From: Erythrophleum ivorense
Taxonomy: Eukaryota; Streptophyta; Magnoliopsida; Fabales; Fabaceae
Direction: 5' to 3'
Assembly (NCBI GenBank): GCA_026724425.1
Contig: JAIUCV010000650.1
Span: forward strand, 310,001-374,000
DNA length: 64,000 nucleotides
This document shows positions 11,011 through 25,004 of the stretch, piece by piece; the stretch's first letter is position 1, and every line of letters starts with the position of its first letter. Made by a program: the position numbers and the translations under genes. The notes under the pieces are model-generated. The model saw only the letters and a list, made by a program, of their open reading frames with translations. It had not been told where the DNA came from and made no database searches.

Positions 11011-12788
11011 TATTAGTCAATTATTTTGTAATATGTGATAGCTATGCTGAAGCTAAGGTTTGATTTTATGTCATTTGAGTGTAAAGATTTCACACAAACA
11101 TCTTATAAAAGCCATAATAGTATTAGTAGTTTTTTTAAGCCTTTTAGGACATGTTGGTCTTATTACCTAATATATTATTTAAAGTTTAAGTTATAGTCAC
11201 CACAAAATATTATTCCTACTTAGATCATGGATATTTATATATATACAAACAAGAAGGAAGTTCCATGATTTCTACATCCCTATGTCATAGCTTTGATTTG
11301 CCTAGATGGAAAATATAGCTTTGCCATCTTCATTTACAGGTTTCCATTTCATGATTTCTATATCCCTTATGCCAAGCATGTCCACATACTGCAACTTGAT
11401 TTCTATAGTAAATAGTTTGCATGGTCACGATTTGAATATAAATACATTATCATAAAAGAGTAAGATTTCATAATTCTTGGTAAGACATAATAAATATGAA
11501 AACTAATAATGGTTTTGCTGTTATGTGTGTAAAAAACTTTTTTTCCCAATTACTCTTGTTTATCTAAGAGATAATCAACAATAATCCGGTATTTATAATA
11601 TAAAATATGGCATGCTAAACTATTTTCATAGCATTAGATGCATAGATAATCAAGCTACTCAATAATTGATTTATCCTATTCATAACATCACTCATATATC
11701 AAAGCTCATACAGCACAGTATAAAGGATAAACCATTGCCATATGCATATATTATGCAGCTTAAAGCATTTTAGCAAGTTAGGGTAATCCCATTCAATTCT
11801 TTTCACATTTTCCTCTTAAGAGAATATAACTAATCCATTCTTAAAATTGTTGGTATAAGAAAACTTCCATAGGTTCTACATCAAATGTCCCATATCACTT
11901 AATGCAGACCTAGGTTTTCAAATCTATAAGTAGTATATTAAGCATCCCATACTACTTGTTATAAGGCATAAGTTTTTAGCATAATTAAGAAGAAAGAACT
12001 ATTTTCCTTAATCCTACATATTAAGACATATGTTTGTAAATAACATATTTGAATAATCATAGTAAAAAATAATGATTGTATGCTAGGGTGTCCTCTAAAG
12101 TGAATCTACAACATATAGTAATTCTCACATTAGAAACCATTTCCTATCAGGATTTTATCCCTCAAGAACTCCTATCCTTGATAATAGAGACCTTCTTTGT
12201 TGAGATTTATACCTTGAGAACTTTTATCTCCTTGATACTAATGATTTCCCAATACATCATCTCAATATCCCTTTTCATTGTCAAAATATGAATATTATAC
12301 ATGATAAGGTCTAAATCATAAACATCACATATACTAGTTTCAGTCCTCATGAATAGTGTTAATCTATATATCACTTTTAAATGAATCAAGCCTATATAAA
12401 CCACCCCAAAAATTATGCATCAAACTAAGTCAAGCATATACTATAGTTTTAAGCATGCAAAGCATCAAGTTATATCATAAAATAGCGAAGGATGGTTCAT
12501 ACCAATTTTGATAGAACCCTTTTTCCATTTATTGTATCTTTTAGTATTTTAAGTATTTTATAATGTCCATAGTCCAATTCAGATATCCTGGAGTAATGGT
12601 TATTTATGCATGGGATTTGTCTAGGGTTCAATCATCCAAGTATATGCCTTATAATCAAGGTACTCAAATTAATATGGTCATCCAAGCATGTGCATAAGAA
12701 TTCCTTGCATAGGGATTTACGTGAGAAATAACTCTATTTAGATTTTTAAGACATAAATAGAATTTGATAATGTAAACCAAACATGTAA
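11011..12788. other. AT-rich stretch of element G, no gene seen
   Basis: Frames are closed on both strands and I recognise no domain, RNA gene or clean repeat. It is taken as the left part of element G. The two overlapping ORFs of 65-71 codons near 12,076-12,404 have no recognisable features and lie opposite each other. Confidence 0.4.
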
Positions 12789-14596
12789 TGTAATGCCTAA
12801 ATCTCTAATTAAGCTAAGCCATGTAATTAAGTCCTTAATTAATAGTAATAAAAGTAAGACTGGTTAATGAATTGCAAAGATACAAAAATATAGGTAAATT
12901 AAAACTTTCTCTTAAATCATTATCACTATGCTCAACACATGCTAGCTAGAAAAAAATCTAAGCACCAAAACTTACTTCAACCAATCCTTCAACTTGGACT
13001 TAGACACTAGTTAGCTAAAATAAGTACTAAGGATATGATTTAGCTACTAGCTAGCTAGAAAGTTTATCGAGTAACTCTTATTTGACTAAACTAAGTCCCC
13101 TTTTCTTACTTATCCATTAGCTAGCTCAAAAAACAAAAAGATCTAAGTTAAAGTTTGTAAAAATGGAGATTAGCCTAATCGCACTTACTAACTTCATACA
13201 TTCTTTCTTAATAAATTAACAATGACCCAAAATATAATTTGAATATAGCCATCTTCTAATTAAAACTCTTTTTAATTTATGTGGGGTTTAATTGATGATC
13301 AAGGGAGATCTTTAACCTATACTTTTTAAATCCAAATCTGTTTTATACTTGAGGTCTAGGATTAATTCAATTTAATCAACCCAATTTGCTAAGCTAAATA
13401 CTATCATTTCACGTACAGTGTTACAACATATCCTAAACATGATCTTAAAATCCATAAGAACCTAGTCATTAACTTACAACAACTTATCTACCATAAAAAT
13501 AGAATTTAAACACTTTACAACTGACTTTTGCACTACAACAATTTTGACAACTAAAAACCAAAAAATTCACACACTTAAAGTCACTGTTTTGCCCCCAAAG
13601 TACTTCCTATTCTTTTATGGATTCAAGCTAAGACTTTTGCCTACCTTCTTAAGCACCTAACTTTAAAACTTGAGCATATGAGTTGCAATAAAAACCACTT
13701 AAAATATCCCCTATTTAAGTGTGATAGCAAAGGCAATTTGATAGCATCACCAAAAGAATTTCTCACTTCTAAACTACAAAATGGTTCCAAATAATACCAA
13801 TTCTTCATGGCTCCAAGATAGGACCTTTAACTAGTTTCTCAACACCTAATTGCTTATTTGGAGCATAAGACCACTCGAAACTTAATTAAAATAGTCCCTA
13901 AAATTGTAATGATAGTAACAGTGAAAAATGAATAGCAAACCAAAAAAAAATTGCACAATTTAAAACCTTTAACTTTGACCAAAACATCACTAACTCCTCA
14001 TGTTTTAAGTTAAGAGTTCTTTTTACCATCTCATACCCCTAAATCCATATTTAAATAAGCTAAGCCACTTAAAAAATGAACTAAAATGGACCTAAAACAA
14101 TGTGACAACAAGGGAAAAGTTTTTCACAATAAAAAGGCACTTTAAAAAGAGCTAAATGCAACTCAAACTCAATTTTACAAGTCCACAATCCCCAAATTCT
14201 CTTCCAACAAACCTTAGCCACTTGACTAAACATGTCTCTAACTTGGCTCTATAAAGTTATGTTGATAACTATGCTTAAAGCTTAGAACAACCCCTGCAAA
14301 TACCTATAAGATAGTGACAGTATACATAGCATAACAAAAGCAATGCATGTGTCATTTTAAATGAATAAGTTTGACTACACTGACTAACATCCCATACTAG
14401 CAATCACATGCAAGAGTTATTTGCCAAGCTAAAGGAGGGGTATGATCATGGCACAAGATTCTTATTGAGCACAATCAAGGCTTAATGCATTCACACAAGT
14501 ATGATCATGACTCGATGCATGATCAGAGCAGCACATGTGGAAGCATGATCATAGCTCCACATATAAGGACACGATCACAGTCTAGGTTATACAATA

Positions 14597-17500
14597 TGTA
14601 ACACCATATATTTCTAGCTTACTTCCTATCATTTCTAAGTTTCCCATGATGAATTGCACAAAAAGGAATGGAAAATGGCATTAAAATAATGTCTTATTTT
14701 GCGTTGCGTCGCATATGAAAATTCCATTCGGTATCACACGGACCATATGAGCTTATACATCACATTCTCATATTTAATTACATACATACAACTTATTTAC
14801 ATCACCAAAGTTGGCCCATAACTCGTGGAATTCAAAGGGGAGCATCAAACTCACACTATTATTTTCGGCCAAATTCTCAGTTTTTCTGTCACAACCTCAA
14901 AAATTCATAACTAAATCCACAAAAATTGAAACTCAACAAAATTTACCATTCCAGAAAGCTCTAGATGTATACCCCATGGTAAAAATAATTTCAGCTCATG
15001 AATCATTAAGGGGAGAACATTTGACATTCGAAAAGCCACTGAGGTCGCTGCTGTCTGGGCCACTGGTTTCAGTTTACTGATATGAAGTTTCAAATTCATA
15101 ACTAATTCTAGAAAATTTGAAATCATGCATTATTGGTTGTTGTAGAAAGCTACACATGTCTAATTTATGCCAAAAATATATCTAGGTGATGAAATATAAC
15201 ACAGGAAGTGTTTTACACGTGAAAAGGGGCAAATGTTTGGACAGCTACTGGTACTAATGCAAGGTGTCTGCTATAAACTTCAAAAATATCCAATTAATTA
15301 CAAAAAAATCCATTCCATGTAAATGATACCAATTTGGAAAGCTATGAATGTTAAATTTATGGTAAAAATAGATTAGACTAGAGCAAGCACGTTTAGCTAC
15401 TGAAATTCAGTGGAACAGTGACTCAGGTCGTGCTGCACTACTGTTTCTATTCCAGAAATTCAAAAATTCATATCTCTTAGCTCAGACCTCTAAATAAGGT
15501 GTTTCTAGTTTTTACAAGTCACTGTGAATGCTTAGTTTCAATCTATAAAATTTTGTAGCCATTGGACCATGTTTGCCCCGCAGATGACATAATTTCACAA
15601 CTGACCAAATGAACAGTACTGGTGCAAATCCGAAATTCTGATACAAACTTGAAAAAATCGTAGAAAATTCCACAGACTTCCAAATGACCTGATCTTTGGC
15701 TTCCCAAAATGCTCTAGGCAAGATCTAGTTGCATGCAAATTTTTAAGTCAAGAAGAGATCATTTGGTCAGACTTTGCCGTAGCTCAAAAATATGGCAATT
15801 TTGGTCCCAACAAGAGGCAAATTTGGTTCAAATGAGTCATCCATTATTCCACACACATTTGAGCAACTTAGAAAGCATAAATATAGCATAAATAAGTCCC
15901 TCATAAGGTCTGAACCCTCATGCAATTCAAATTCACCATTCCACTTCCATAAATATACATACACAAGTAGGCTTCCAAGTGGTCAAAATACACAATTCTA
16001 TTCATTAAACTCTATTCTTGATACATACACTAACTTTACATAGTTTTACACTTGTTTAAAGTGTCATGGCTCAAAATAATATTTACATATCTACTTTGAC
16101 ATTCTAGACATCATAGTACATCAAAAATGGAAAGATTTGCTAAGAGATAGAGATTTAAGCTCTTTGGCTTTCATCCTTTGGATTTTGAACTCCACTTAGA
16201 TTATATGAGATGAGAGAAAGGAGGGGATGAGATTCATTGAATCTCAATAGCTCATACATCTATTCAAGCACATTTTCAAGGCATAAAACATGTCAAAGGT
16301 ACAAGTATGCAATCAATCAATCTATGAAACATTCATCTTTCACATTTTTGTGTTACAAACTCGTGTCAAGCACAAGAATGAGCTCTAAGGACTTTTGGTT
16401 TGGCTTCACCCCATTTCTAGAACTTTTGGATTACCTCACTCTTGGTTCTTGAGGTTTTGACTTAGCCTCACCCATCCAAGGGACTTTTGGCCTTGTCTCA
16501 CCCATACCATGAGACTTTTGACATCTCCTCACCCACATTAAGGGACTTTTGGCACTACCTCACCCTTGTGAGCCATTTCCACAATTCAAGGACATTCAAG
16601 AAAGCATATTGGTACCAAAATAGTAACATAGCATCAAGTGGCATGTCTCAAACATATAAACATACACACAAGCACATAATGACACCATATGCAACAAGAA
16701 AAGGTGGAGAGCTACCTTGGTGCAAATTCAAGCTTTACTTTGCTTGTTTCTTCTCCTTTTCGGTTCCACAAACAAAAGGAGGTAGGGTTGGATTTCCTTG
16801 GCCTATTCACAATAAACAACACTTAATTATACTCTTGGAGCAAGTTATGACATCCAACTTACTCTTAAGACTACACTTTGTTCTATTTGTCACAATATGG
16901 TTCCATTAAGGACTTAATGAAGCAACTACCATAATTAGCATTCTTGGTTCCATTCTCTTGCCATATTTAGATCTCTTGACCTCATTTAAGGTCCTTGAAG
17001 CCATCACACATTCACTTTCACAAACCTAGGTCCATGTTGCTTTATAAGATTACATTATAGAAGCCATTGCCTCATCTCCCAACTTAAGGCCTCTAAATTT
17101 TTTCCAATAGTTTCTCCCATCTTCTAACATCATATAAAGTCCCAAACTAAGGCTAGAACAAATTAAAACATCCCCTAGCCTAATGAACCTAGCTTGACCG
17201 AAATATGCACCATAATGGAGGTTCATGGACTTTGTAATTTTTCCTTAATGGGAGAGCCACTTGGGAGGCTTTCTAAAGCTCTTAGGAGCTCAAGGAAACA
17301 TTCAAATAGCGAAGGAAATATTCACACAAAATCAGATTTTGCAAAACCCTAGAAAGCACTACACTTTTCTAACTTATTTTCTATTAGTTTTCTTGAAATT
17401 TCTTACCATATTCCATCTCCCCATGGCCTAAAACCCTTGTTCCCTCCTTGTATTTGGATAGAACATCCTCCCCTCCTTTAGTTCTTTCTTGGCTGAAATA

Positions 17501-18400
17501 CACACAAAGGGAGGGGGAAGAGAAGAAGCAACAAAAAATAAAGATTACCTAGGGTTCAAGTAAGCTTTCAAGTATCTTTCTTTTTCATTCTCTTCTCCTT
17601 AGCAAATTCAAAATTCTCCCCTTAGGTCTGGGTCAAAAACAGAACCAAATTATTCAAAAAATCCATGGAAAGAAAGGAGGAAGAGAGGAGAACAAGATTA
17701 GAGGAAGATGGAGTAAGAAATTTCATAAATTACCTAATTTCTCCTTAGCTTTCTTCCTCTTTTTCTCCTCCCTTTAGTGTGCCTAAGAGAGATGAAGATT
17801 TTCTATATTTTGGGGCAGAATGGGTCGTGCTCATTAAAGAGGAGAAGAAGGGAGAAAATGTGGAACTCTTTAGAACATTCAAGAACCATAAATTCTAATT
17901 TTACCCTTCCGTAATAGCAATTTTGTTTCGACTTCGTTTTAGCTTCTTTTTGAAAACCGTCTTTTCCATCATAAAATTTAGGTTCTTAATTTAACAAAAT
18001 GCCTTTGGAATCACTCAAATCGGAGCTAAAATCTTCTAAACAAATCAGTCAAAGTTCGGGTCAACCAACATTAGAAAGAGTACATCGGATGGGCTTTATT
18101 GGTCCCGGGGCCTCCCATGGTTTTTGGGGCCTCTGAGAACTCTGGGCAACTCAAAATTTTCATTTAAAAAGCCTACCTAGGTGTTTTTCCAAAAATTACA
18201 CTTATTTACAAAAATGTCACTGGCCTTTCGGCAAATTTTTCGAATCACTTCGACTCTAGTTTTTGGGCAATTCAAGGCTTAAATCCTCATTTTCTATTAT
18301 TTAAAAATTTTATTCAAATTTTATTTAGCCTTAAATCACTCATCTTAGGGGACTTGCTTTTCAAATTTTATTCAAATTATACAACGTACTGGGCGTTACA
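14597..18400 (-). mobile_element. Family C copy C3, uninterrupted, nested in A5
   Basis: The TSD is CAATA (14,592-14,596 and 18,401-18,405). The left end TGTAACACCATA is the inverse of the C 3' terminus, and the right end is GGGCGTTACA. At 3,804 bp it is the only full C copy without a nested insert, so it is the best reference for the family. It carries the hairpin inverse (about 16,228-16,258) and the CTCACCC/GGACTTTTGG array (about 16,375-16,575). Confidence 0.88.
16375..16575 (-). repeat. GGACTTTTGG / CTCACCC tandem array in C3
   Basis: Five to six units of about 30 bp read GGACTTTTGG followed by a variable 8-10 bp and CCTCACCC on the plus strand. It is the inverse form of the array in C1, C2, C5, C7 and B2. 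Unit spacing is regular enough to count by eye. Confidence 0.8.
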
Positions 18401-19839
18401 CAATAACTAGTCAAACTAATTATTAGCTATCAAAATAACATGTATAAGCAGACATATGATTAAAACTACACATATTTATGGAATTAACCCAGTTACCATA
18501 GCAAAGCCCAATTGCTCTTGTTCTAGCTACCAATAAATCCTAAGAGGCTTAACAAGCTTAAGACAAGTAATGATGCCATTAATTAACCATTATTAACAAA
18601 TACGCTACATGCCCAACAACCAATTATGCTAAGAATCATACAAAAAACACTTACCTAAGCTTCAAAGAAACCAAATACACTAATTTAAGCTCTATTCCAT
18701 AAGCATACATGTGGTTCATCCTAATTACTTAAAATTTCACACACATGCATAACCTATACTAAATGTCAATCCATATAAAGAAATTTCCATACTTTAGCAC
18801 CATAAATAGAAGGAAACACTTACTCAATGAATATCCAAGCTATCAATAGCTTCAAAGCACCAATTTGAGCTTACTTGACTATACTAAATGAATCATCATT
18901 TCCTCTTGCATTTTAGCACATGTAAGTAGATCATCTCTAAAATCAATCAAATGGTGAAAATTTAGCACATACTCATCATAAAATGGAAATAGATACTTAC
19001 CTATGCATCCAAGAGATCAAATGGACCAATTTGAGCTCTCAACACAAGAAATCACACTAGATCACCACACTTTCTTCCATTTTCGCACATTAATATAGGC
19101 CAAAGAAAGAATCAGACTTAGAGGCTAAATTTTAACACATTAATGCATCAAAATGAAAAAAGTACTTACCTAATGACTAGACCAGCCTCTGAGAACAAAA
19201 ATCAAGTAAGAGAGCCTCTAAAAGACCAATTTTCAAACTTAGGGCAAAATCAAAACACCTCCAAGTGAAAAGATATTCAAGTCAAAATAAAAAGTTAAAG
19301 GAATATAGCACTTTTCATAATACTCACTTGGCTAAATCTTCCTTCAACTTAGCATATTAGAGCCACAAGTGTTGAACCTTAGCACTCTTCTTGCTCTTCA
19401 ATGTGATTTTCTTTTCCCTTTGTTGTCCAAGTGTGTTTCTGCATCAAAGTGGCAATGTTTAACATCTTGTATGAATTAAATGAGGAGTATGGGTTGACTT
19501 AAGAGTATGTTGGATGACTGGACTTGTATCTAGATAGTGTGCATAGGTTTGTTAAGTCCAAATGAGTTGGGTTTCTACTTAGAACTCAATTTGGGCTCTT
19601 AAAAATTATTTTTAACTAGGTCATAATAATTATTGAGCCTTAATTTAATTTTTCACCCAATAGATTCAAATTTCATAATTAAATTTATTTTCCTCTAAAC
19701 ATTTCCAAAATAATTATTTTTCTTCAAAAATGCCAAAATAGATATTTTTCCTTAAAAATTCTTATTTTCATCATTAATCCTTAAATGAATTCTCATTTTT
19801 CCCAAATAAATCCACTTAATTAAATTTTGGAATGTCACA

Positions 19840-20793
19840 TGTAACACACAGATACTCAATATACAAATAAATATGCAAATACTTAAAGCAATAAGTGTAT
19901 GAAAAATCATCATATGGAATTTTTACACAGCACACGCCCTATGCGTATTCACACAGTTACATGGCCTATGTTCTTCACCTTCTTCATGTTCTTCTTCTTC
20001 TCTGTTCTCTTCTTCATTCTACTCAATCCTTTCTCTCTCTCTTTCTCTTTCTCTCTCACATTCTATGTGTTAACCCTCTCCTTTTCACTCTCTTTTATGT
20101 TAGCTGCAACAACAAATTAAGAAGGGAAAGGCTTTTATTTATAGAGGGATGGAGGCAGTGGAATTTGCTTCTCTAATTCTTTTTTCTCTCTCTTCATACA
20201 TCTTTCTATCTTTGTTCATGAAAGCTTCTAGAGGAAGTAAAATATCTCTGACTTATTATAATTATCAGATAGAATAAGTACATTTTTTATTAGTATTAGG
20301 TATAACAATTTTTGCTAATCATTGGAAAAGCTATCCCATAATTTCTCATTGGTCAGTTTAATTCTACAACAACATTTTTCTCTTGAAAAAATCGCATTTT
20401 GGCCTTGGCAAAAATTGTAGTTTGACCCTACCAAAATTGCATTTTAATCTCAACTAAAATTACATTTTGAACCCTAAGGTTTTATTTTCTAAATATTTTT
20501 TTTATATTTTTAAACTTTAAAATTCTAGGGAATTTATAAAAATTTCATTCCTAAGTATTTATTTCTTAATTATTTATTATTTAATAAATTAGTATTATCA
20601 TTAAATAGTTTCTAAGAATTATTACAAATTCATATTAAATTCCTAATTGCTCGAATACATTTCTATTATATCTCAAAAATTCATAATTCCCTAAATTCTT
20701 CTTATTTGGCTAAGATTTGTGTTTAAACAAATTCCTAATATCAACTAGTTCATCCTAGACCTTTTAAATAATTTTATTGGGAAAGGATGTTGC
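19840..20793. other. Right part of element G
   Basis: It starts just after A5 with the second TGTAA copy. It contains a pyrimidine-rich run with CTCTCT words (about 19,975-20,095), then about 500 bp of AT-rich tail. Chance ORFs over the pyrimidine run give Phe/Leu/Ser-rich peptides and are not taken as genes. Confidence 0.4.
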
Positions 20794-21472
20794 ACTATCA
20801 ATGCTTTAAGTTTGTCATCATCCTTTGAGGTCTTTCCAACTTTATAAGTTAGACAAAATGCTACTATTATGATGGCTGAACAACATCATTCTTTCTCCAT
20901 ATGTCCTGCTATAAAGAGTACATTTGCAATTGCATTTTCCTTACCTTTCTAATATACCATTTCATAATTCAATCTCCATAACTTGTGTAGCCACTTATAT
21001 TGATTGTAACAAATATACTTCTATTCTAATAGATACTCTAATGCTAAGTGATCAATCTTTATGATAAAAAGGTTGCCCTTAAGTATAACCTCAATTATTG
21101 AACCACAAATATTATGGCCATCAATTCTTTCTCATAAGTTGATAAATTCCTCTTTAATGGGAAAAAAAGGCTTGCTTGTAAAGGCAATAGGATGCCCATT
21201 CCATGTAAGGATAGCTCCCAGGCTTATGTTAGATGCATTAGTCTCAATGACAAATTTTTTAAAGAAACTTGGGGGGCAAGCACTGGGGTGGTTGTAATGG
21301 TAGATTTAAGTAACTAAAAAGCCTTGTCTACTTCCTCATTCCACTTAAAAACTTCACTTTTCTCCACTAAATCTATGAAGGGCTTGCATATTGATCCATA
21401 GCTTTTCACAAACCTCCTATAGTATCCTATTAAGCATAAAAAGCTTTTTAAGGCTTTAAGAGATATTGGTGT
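20794..21472 (-). pseudogene. Ty3/gypsy RNase H fragment (decayed)
   Basis: The minus strand reads ISLKALKSFLCLIGYYRRF, then FKWNEEVDKAF, TTTPVLAP, FVIETNASN, GAIL..HPIAFTSK, IIKIDHLALEYLLE and KGKENAIANVL. This is the connection plus RNase H of gypsy pol. The usual ETDAS catalytic motif reads ETNAS, so one catalytic Asp is lost, and there are several stops and frameshifts. It begins at exactly the codon where the RT piece (36,841 onward) ends. A plus-strand ORF at 21,061-21,297 is a shadow of this region. Confidence 0.92.
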
Positions 21473-21703
21473 TGTGACATCTCTAAAAATTAAGATTTTT
21501 TAATTTTTTAGTATTTTATGAAATGAATTTATTAAGCTTTAATAAGATGAGTTTGAAAGAAATAATTTCATATATAAAAAGTACAAGATGAATAAGACTC
21601 ATAGGAATTTTTAAGATTTTTGGGGGTCTAGGGGCAAAATCATCATTTATAATCCGAACGAACTTTGATAAATTTTTTAAAGGAGTAAACAATTAAGAGC
21701 TAG

Positions 21704-21733
21704 CATGATATATATATATATATATATATCATG
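21704..21733. repeat. (TA)n perfect palindrome in element E
   Basis: CATGA, a run of alternating TA, then TCATG: a 30-bp perfect palindrome that could extrude as a hairpin. It sits 230 bp inside the start of E, where a U3 region would be. It could serve as a TATA box in either direction or be only a microsatellite. Confidence 0.55.
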
Positions 21734-22219
21734 AGTTAGGAAATATTGCACAAAAAATTAAAAAAATTGTTTCGTAAAATTTTGAAATCATTAGATCAAG
21801 AAATGGTCTTGAATGATTAAAGGCTTATGCGAAAAAGAACTAAGCCCTGAAGTTTGAGTTAATTGCTTCAAGAGATTTAGTGCAAAAAGATTTAGCGGAT
21901 GGTGGTGACGGAATTTGAAAATGTAGTGTTAAAATGGAGATATAAGTAAAAAAACAAACGGAGGTGCTTGTTTGTTACTCTTTCTATAACAACCCTAATT
22001 TCTAGTTAATCTGATTATACTTAATTTAAGTGGTTAATAATCATAAATCAAAGCCTAAAGTCAATACAATTAATTACATTAGGAAAATAGTGGGGAATTT
22101 GGACCTTGATATCATTAGGATCATTAACTAAACAATCACAGCTAATTGAATTCACAAGTGATCATAATTATTAATTAAGACATTGGATTCAACTTACTAT
22201 TGATTTAAACCCACAAAAA

Positions 22220-22582
22220 CCTCATTGTGGGACTCCCGTTGCAACTTGGCACATCTGCACTGCGACTTGGGTTTTCCACACCATAGCAAAGTGCTCTCGA
22301 GGGCCTATTATTCACGTTTTCATGATCGCAGCGAGTTAGACCTTCATTGTGGTAAACTTATGTGGCATTGCAGTGGAACAACCTCTTGGGACTTACTACT
22401 TGATTTATTCAACTCGCGTTGTGGCGGACCATTCTTGCATCACGGCAAGCTAAGCTACTAGAACTTACAATTTCTCTTCCCTCGATTTTCGTTGTGACTT
22501 GACCTCTTATGCCGCGGTGAATCGACTTTTTGTTACCTTCCCTGGGCAATTTTTTCATTTTATGCTGTGGCGAGACACCTTG
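22220..22582 (-). repeat. CpG palindrome array of A2, left part
   Basis: Recurring words are CATTGTGG, CGTTGCAACTTGG, CACTGCGACTTGG, GATCGCAGCGAG, TGCCGCGGTGA and CATCACGGCAAG, spaced 25-40 bp. The array continues after B1 at 25,337-25,425. A 78-codon plus-strand ORF crosses it by chance. Confidence 0.55.
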
Positions 22583-24139
22583 TGTAATACCTTACTGACT
22601 ACACTCCAATTGATCTCCCTCTAGGCTTGATTCCATATGATTTCCCCGGAAAATGACCAAAACCGTGGTATTTAACTACTTAAATTCGGGGTTTAACCGG
22701 TCATATTTTACCCCGTGGGTCCCGTGAACCCATCATCCACATTCTATACTCAAACCCCATTTATAAGACTTGTACACCATCTTAAACAACTCACAAACCA
22801 CGGGTAAGAAGCCAAAACCCAGAAAATACAATTTCTCAATCGGACCCATAAGTCAGATTTTTGGCTCTAACTTGGGAAAATCATAACTAATTCTATAAAA
22901 ATGGAAATCAATCAAATCATATCTCTCTGGAAATCTTGGGATGTTAACTTCACACTAAAAATAACTCCCAACCTCAATATCAACGTTTAGACCATCATTG
23001 ACATCAGAATAGGAACAGATGTCCGGCTGTCCCTGATACTGGTGCAGTTTACTGTCATGAACTTCGGAAATTCGTAATTAATTCCAAAAAAATCCAATAT
23101 GGGCAAACTATACCAATTTGGAAATCTACAGATATTAAATAGAGGAGAAAAATTAGTCCAGATCAGTTCAGGAGTTCTAAGAGCTCGAAACCTGATGGAA
23201 CAGTAATGAATGTCAGAAACTTCCCTAATGCTGATACAGAACTTCAGCAAGTCGTTTCTCTCTCTACAGACATCCAATTAAGATGCTTCCAGTTGGTACA
23301 GGTCACTGTGGATATATAGATTATGCTCACAAAATTTCATGACAATTGGACACCATTTGGTCTATGAATGACATGGTTCCATTTTCGGACTTAATGCACA
23401 GTACCATGACCAAACCATTGAAATTTCCCAACTTCAACAATTCGGAAAATATTCTCTAGACCTCCCAATATTACCCACTTTAGCTTCTCAAGAATCTCTC
23501 AATAGACTCTAGAGGCATGCCAAATTTCATACCAAGAAGAGCTCATCCGGTCATACTTTGACGGAGCTCACCCAATTGGTAGTTTTGGCACCCCATGTGG
23601 TTCAAAATGGGTCTAAATGACCTCCCACATGCTCTAACCTCTTTTGGGCAAGTTTAAAAGTACAAACATAGCATATATGAAATGTCTAAGTAACCAAAAT
23701 CATCATACATTCCAAATTCACTATGTTATGGAAGAAAATGCATCATTTCATATAAGCCTCAAAGGGCCAAATTCTACATTCTCATTACTTTAGCTCTTTA
23801 CACAATCCATACATCATTTATACATGTATCTACCTATGCTCATATAGTTACAACTCAAAAATGATAGGTGCATCTTCATTTTGGCACCTTATACATCAAA
23901 AGAACCAAAAAGCTATACATCTTCCTAACTATGCTCTACTAGGCTCCATGAGGTATGCTTGCCTCTCCTTGAACACCACCTGGATAGTAAGATGGGAGGG
24001 GAAGGGGATGAGATTTGGGAGAATCTCAATAGCTCATACTCGTTCAAGATGCAATCCAGGCATATAACTAGTCAAGCATGCGTACAAGTCGCAATAACAT
24101 AACATATGTGTTTCATGCCATGATTATCATGTCAATGCC

Positions 24140-24275
24140 AAGAATAGGCTCTAGGGACTTTTGGTCTAGCCTCACCCGAGCTTTAGGACTTTTGGATCGG
24201 CCTCACCCTTGGTTTAGGGACTTTTGGCTCCTTCTCACCCGTCTCAAGGGACTTTCGGCACTACCTCACCCGAGC
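24140..24275 (-). repeat. GGACTTTTGG / CTCACCC array in B1
   Basis: About five units read GGACTTTTGG, a short spacer, then CCTCACCC or TCTCACCC, with a period near 30 bp. It is the inverse of 39,255-39,392. The conserved hairpin lies just left of it at about 24,008-24,038. Confidence 0.8.
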
Positions 24276-25004
24276 AATTTTCACAATTCATATCATAAGC
24301 ATATTGGTACCGATGCATCAAGGCTAAATCAATGGCATATCTCATCATACAAGCACATACACAATATATAATGACTATTACACAACCAAGAATGCAACAA
24401 GAAAAGAGTAGAGAGCTACCTTATCGGATTACACAAGTCTTCCTTTTCAATTCCTTTTCTCCCTTCTTGATTTCACACTCACAACTAGGTGAAGTTTCTT
24501 CCTTTGAGCCTAGGCACAACAAAGAGCACCAAATCATTCTCTCATAGCTTAAATAACTCTCACAAAGCTAAAAGAGGCTCTTCATCAAATTAAACCCTCA
24601 CTACCCTTACAGATCTAGGGATTCTCTCTCTAGAACTCTACTCACTCTCCTTCCTCTCTCAAGCTCTCCAAGAAGAAGGCAAGGAAGAAGAAATGAAGAT
24701 ATATGAGTTCTACCCTCCCTCTAGAGTAGTTTTCCTACTTCCCTCTTCTGAACCTATCCCATATTAACTTCTAAAACCATAGAAAGAGAAAGCAAAAGGA
24801 GGAGAACAACATGCTAAGGAGAAAAGCTAGGGAAATCTCAAGATTACTCACCTCTTTGCTTGATCTCCTTGCTTCTCTAGGTCTCTTTCTCTCTCCACAG
24901 CTCTCTTCTCTCTCCTTGGTCGAAGCTTAGGTCGGTTCTAAGAGAAAGGAAGAGTTTAGACTCTTTAAAAAGTAAAAATCTCTCTTTTTACGCTTTTCCG
25001 GACT

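Larger units (their letters stand above)
12789..19839 (-). mobile_element. Family A copy A5, inverse orientation, holding C3
   Basis: It is flanked by TGTAA on both sides (12,784-12,788 and 19,840-19,844). It reads TGTAATGCC at the left and GAATGTCACA at the right, so its inverse starts TGTGACATTCC. The inverse start resembles A4 (41,486 onward). Net length is about 3.2 kb without C3. The recognisable A core, with Ggcccaag..gcatgatca words inverse to 8,200-8,280 of A1, lies at 14,390-14,590. No coding domain is visible, so it is probably a diverged solo LTR. Confidence 0.75.
11011..20793. mobile_element. Unassigned insertion G between integrase and RNase H
   Basis: This stretch separates two parts of the gypsy pol. 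Its right edge is probably 20,793: the sequence ends GGATGTTGCA and RNase H-linker sequence follows, and the inverse (TGCAACATCC) resembles other LTR starts here. The left edge and a matching TSD were not found. After removing A5, about 2.7 kb remains (11,011-12,788 and 19,845-20,793). The last 300 bp resemble the 3' tails of family A (poly-AT with ATTCCTAAGTATTTAT words), and 20,030-20,075 is a CT-rich tract. I recognise no coding domain. Confidence 0.45.

Noticed and set aside
14811..15126. Opposed 89- and 71-codon ORFs in C3
   Set aside because: They overlap on both strands of the LTR 3' third and are not open in C1, C2 or B2.
16375..16575. CRISPR-like spacing of GGACTTTTGG repeats
   Set aside because: Units are degenerate, spacers are similar to each other, the context is a plant LTR, and no cas-like sequence is present.
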